Shown: piece by piece, positions 63,584 through 64,000 of the stretch
Numbering within the stretch: the first letter of the stretch is position 1
Layout of the letters: each line of letters opens with the position of its first letter
DNA from: Tetracentron sinense
Lineage: Eukaryota > Streptophyta > Magnoliopsida > Trochodendrales > Trochodendraceae
DNA: 64,000 bases
Assembly: GCA_015143295.1 (NCBI GenBank)
Contig: CM026557.1
Coordinates: forward strand, 42,417,965-42,481,964
Direction: 5' to 3'
The notes under the pieces: model-generated
Databases searched by the model: none
What the model saw: only the letters and a program-made list of their open reading frames with translations
What the model was told of the DNA's origin: nothing
Made by a program: the position numbers and the translations under genes

Positions 63584-64000
63584 CCTAACGAACTGAGCCG
63601 AATCAAATAGGGTTTGCTTAAGCTTGGCTTGTTTAAACATTCAAGCTCAAATAAAAGCTTGGCGTGATTCATTCGAACCTTAGATGCCAAATTGAGATTG
63701 GCTTAAACGAGTCGAGTTGAGCCAAGATGAAAAGCCAACTTGGCTCAATTGCAGCCCTATCCATTTTCATCTAGTTTTCTTTTAGTTAAATATACATAAA
63801 CATATCTTCCAAAGAAAAAAAACATAGTTGTTAAAGGCGTCGCCTAGGCAACCACGCTCTGCTGGACTTAAGCAACCGGCCGCCTAGGCAGTCATTATTA
63901 AAATCTGAAATATGTAATATAATTATTGTTTAAGGATACAAAAAATTATTTTATTTGAATATGGTAGTTTAGTAAACAAAAAAGTATGTTATTTTATATA
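63584..64000. other. Repeat-derived DNA at the right edge
   Basis: Contains the right end of a GAGCC/GGCTC-rich hAT-like element (to about 63757). From about 63820, TTGTTAAAGGCGTCGCCTAG GC is the start of another hAT-like repeat cut by the window edge. No gene. Confidence 0.45.

Overview
The window is nuclear DNA from a flowering plant, most likely a dicot with a repeat-rich genome; I cannot name the species. The evidence is spliced genes with GT/AG introns, plant-specific families (an S-domain lectin receptor, a chloroplast RbcX chaperone), plant LINE, SINE, Helitron, hAT, PIF/Harbinger and Mutator-like debris, and an AT-rich intergenic background. I see no bacterial operon, CRISPR array, rRNA or functional tRNA gene.

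Five host genes are supported. (1) The first two coding exons of a FRA10AC1-like nuclear protein, minus strand, 4043-4240; the rest lies off the left edge. (2) A single-exon G-type lectin receptor-like protein of the SD3-1 kind, minus strand, 6375-8675, whose kinase domain has lost its catalytic residues. (3) A two-RRM hnRNP F/H-like RNA-binding protein, minus strand, 36411-37166. (4) A five-exon chloroplast RbcX (Rubisco assembly chaperone), plus strand, 47092-49862. (5) The last six exons of an ARMC8-like armadillo-repeat protein, minus strand, 51796-57124, convergent with RbcX; its 5' exons are not in the window.

Layout: 15-2929 is an internally deleted Ty1/copia element whose left LTR carries a nested insertion. 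4400-5650 holds a dispersed repeat, a SINE and a 273-bp Helitron. 10299-15810 is a complete but coding-defective Ty3/gypsy chromovirus. 15.8-26 kb is a dense bed of MITEs, SINEs, degenerate AT arrays, a Helitron 3' end and a 1.4-kb foldback element with seven tandem repeats. 25.5-33.7 kb has several truncated LINEs and two hAT-type elements, one split by a LINE. 37.9-45.2 kb has MITEs, a directly duplicated segment in which one copy preserves empty target sites, a decayed copia relic and two adjacent hAT MITEs. 57.5-62.3 kb has two head-to-head broken hAT transposases and a LINE with its own nested insertion, probably in or beside a long ARMC8 intron.

The host genes are unrelated housekeeping or signalling genes and do not form a pathway. 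I found no convincing new biological system. The most informative material is transposon archaeology: nested insertions with exact target-site duplications, empty-site comparisons, and a dispersed repeat family that also occurs as a tandem array inside the foldback element.
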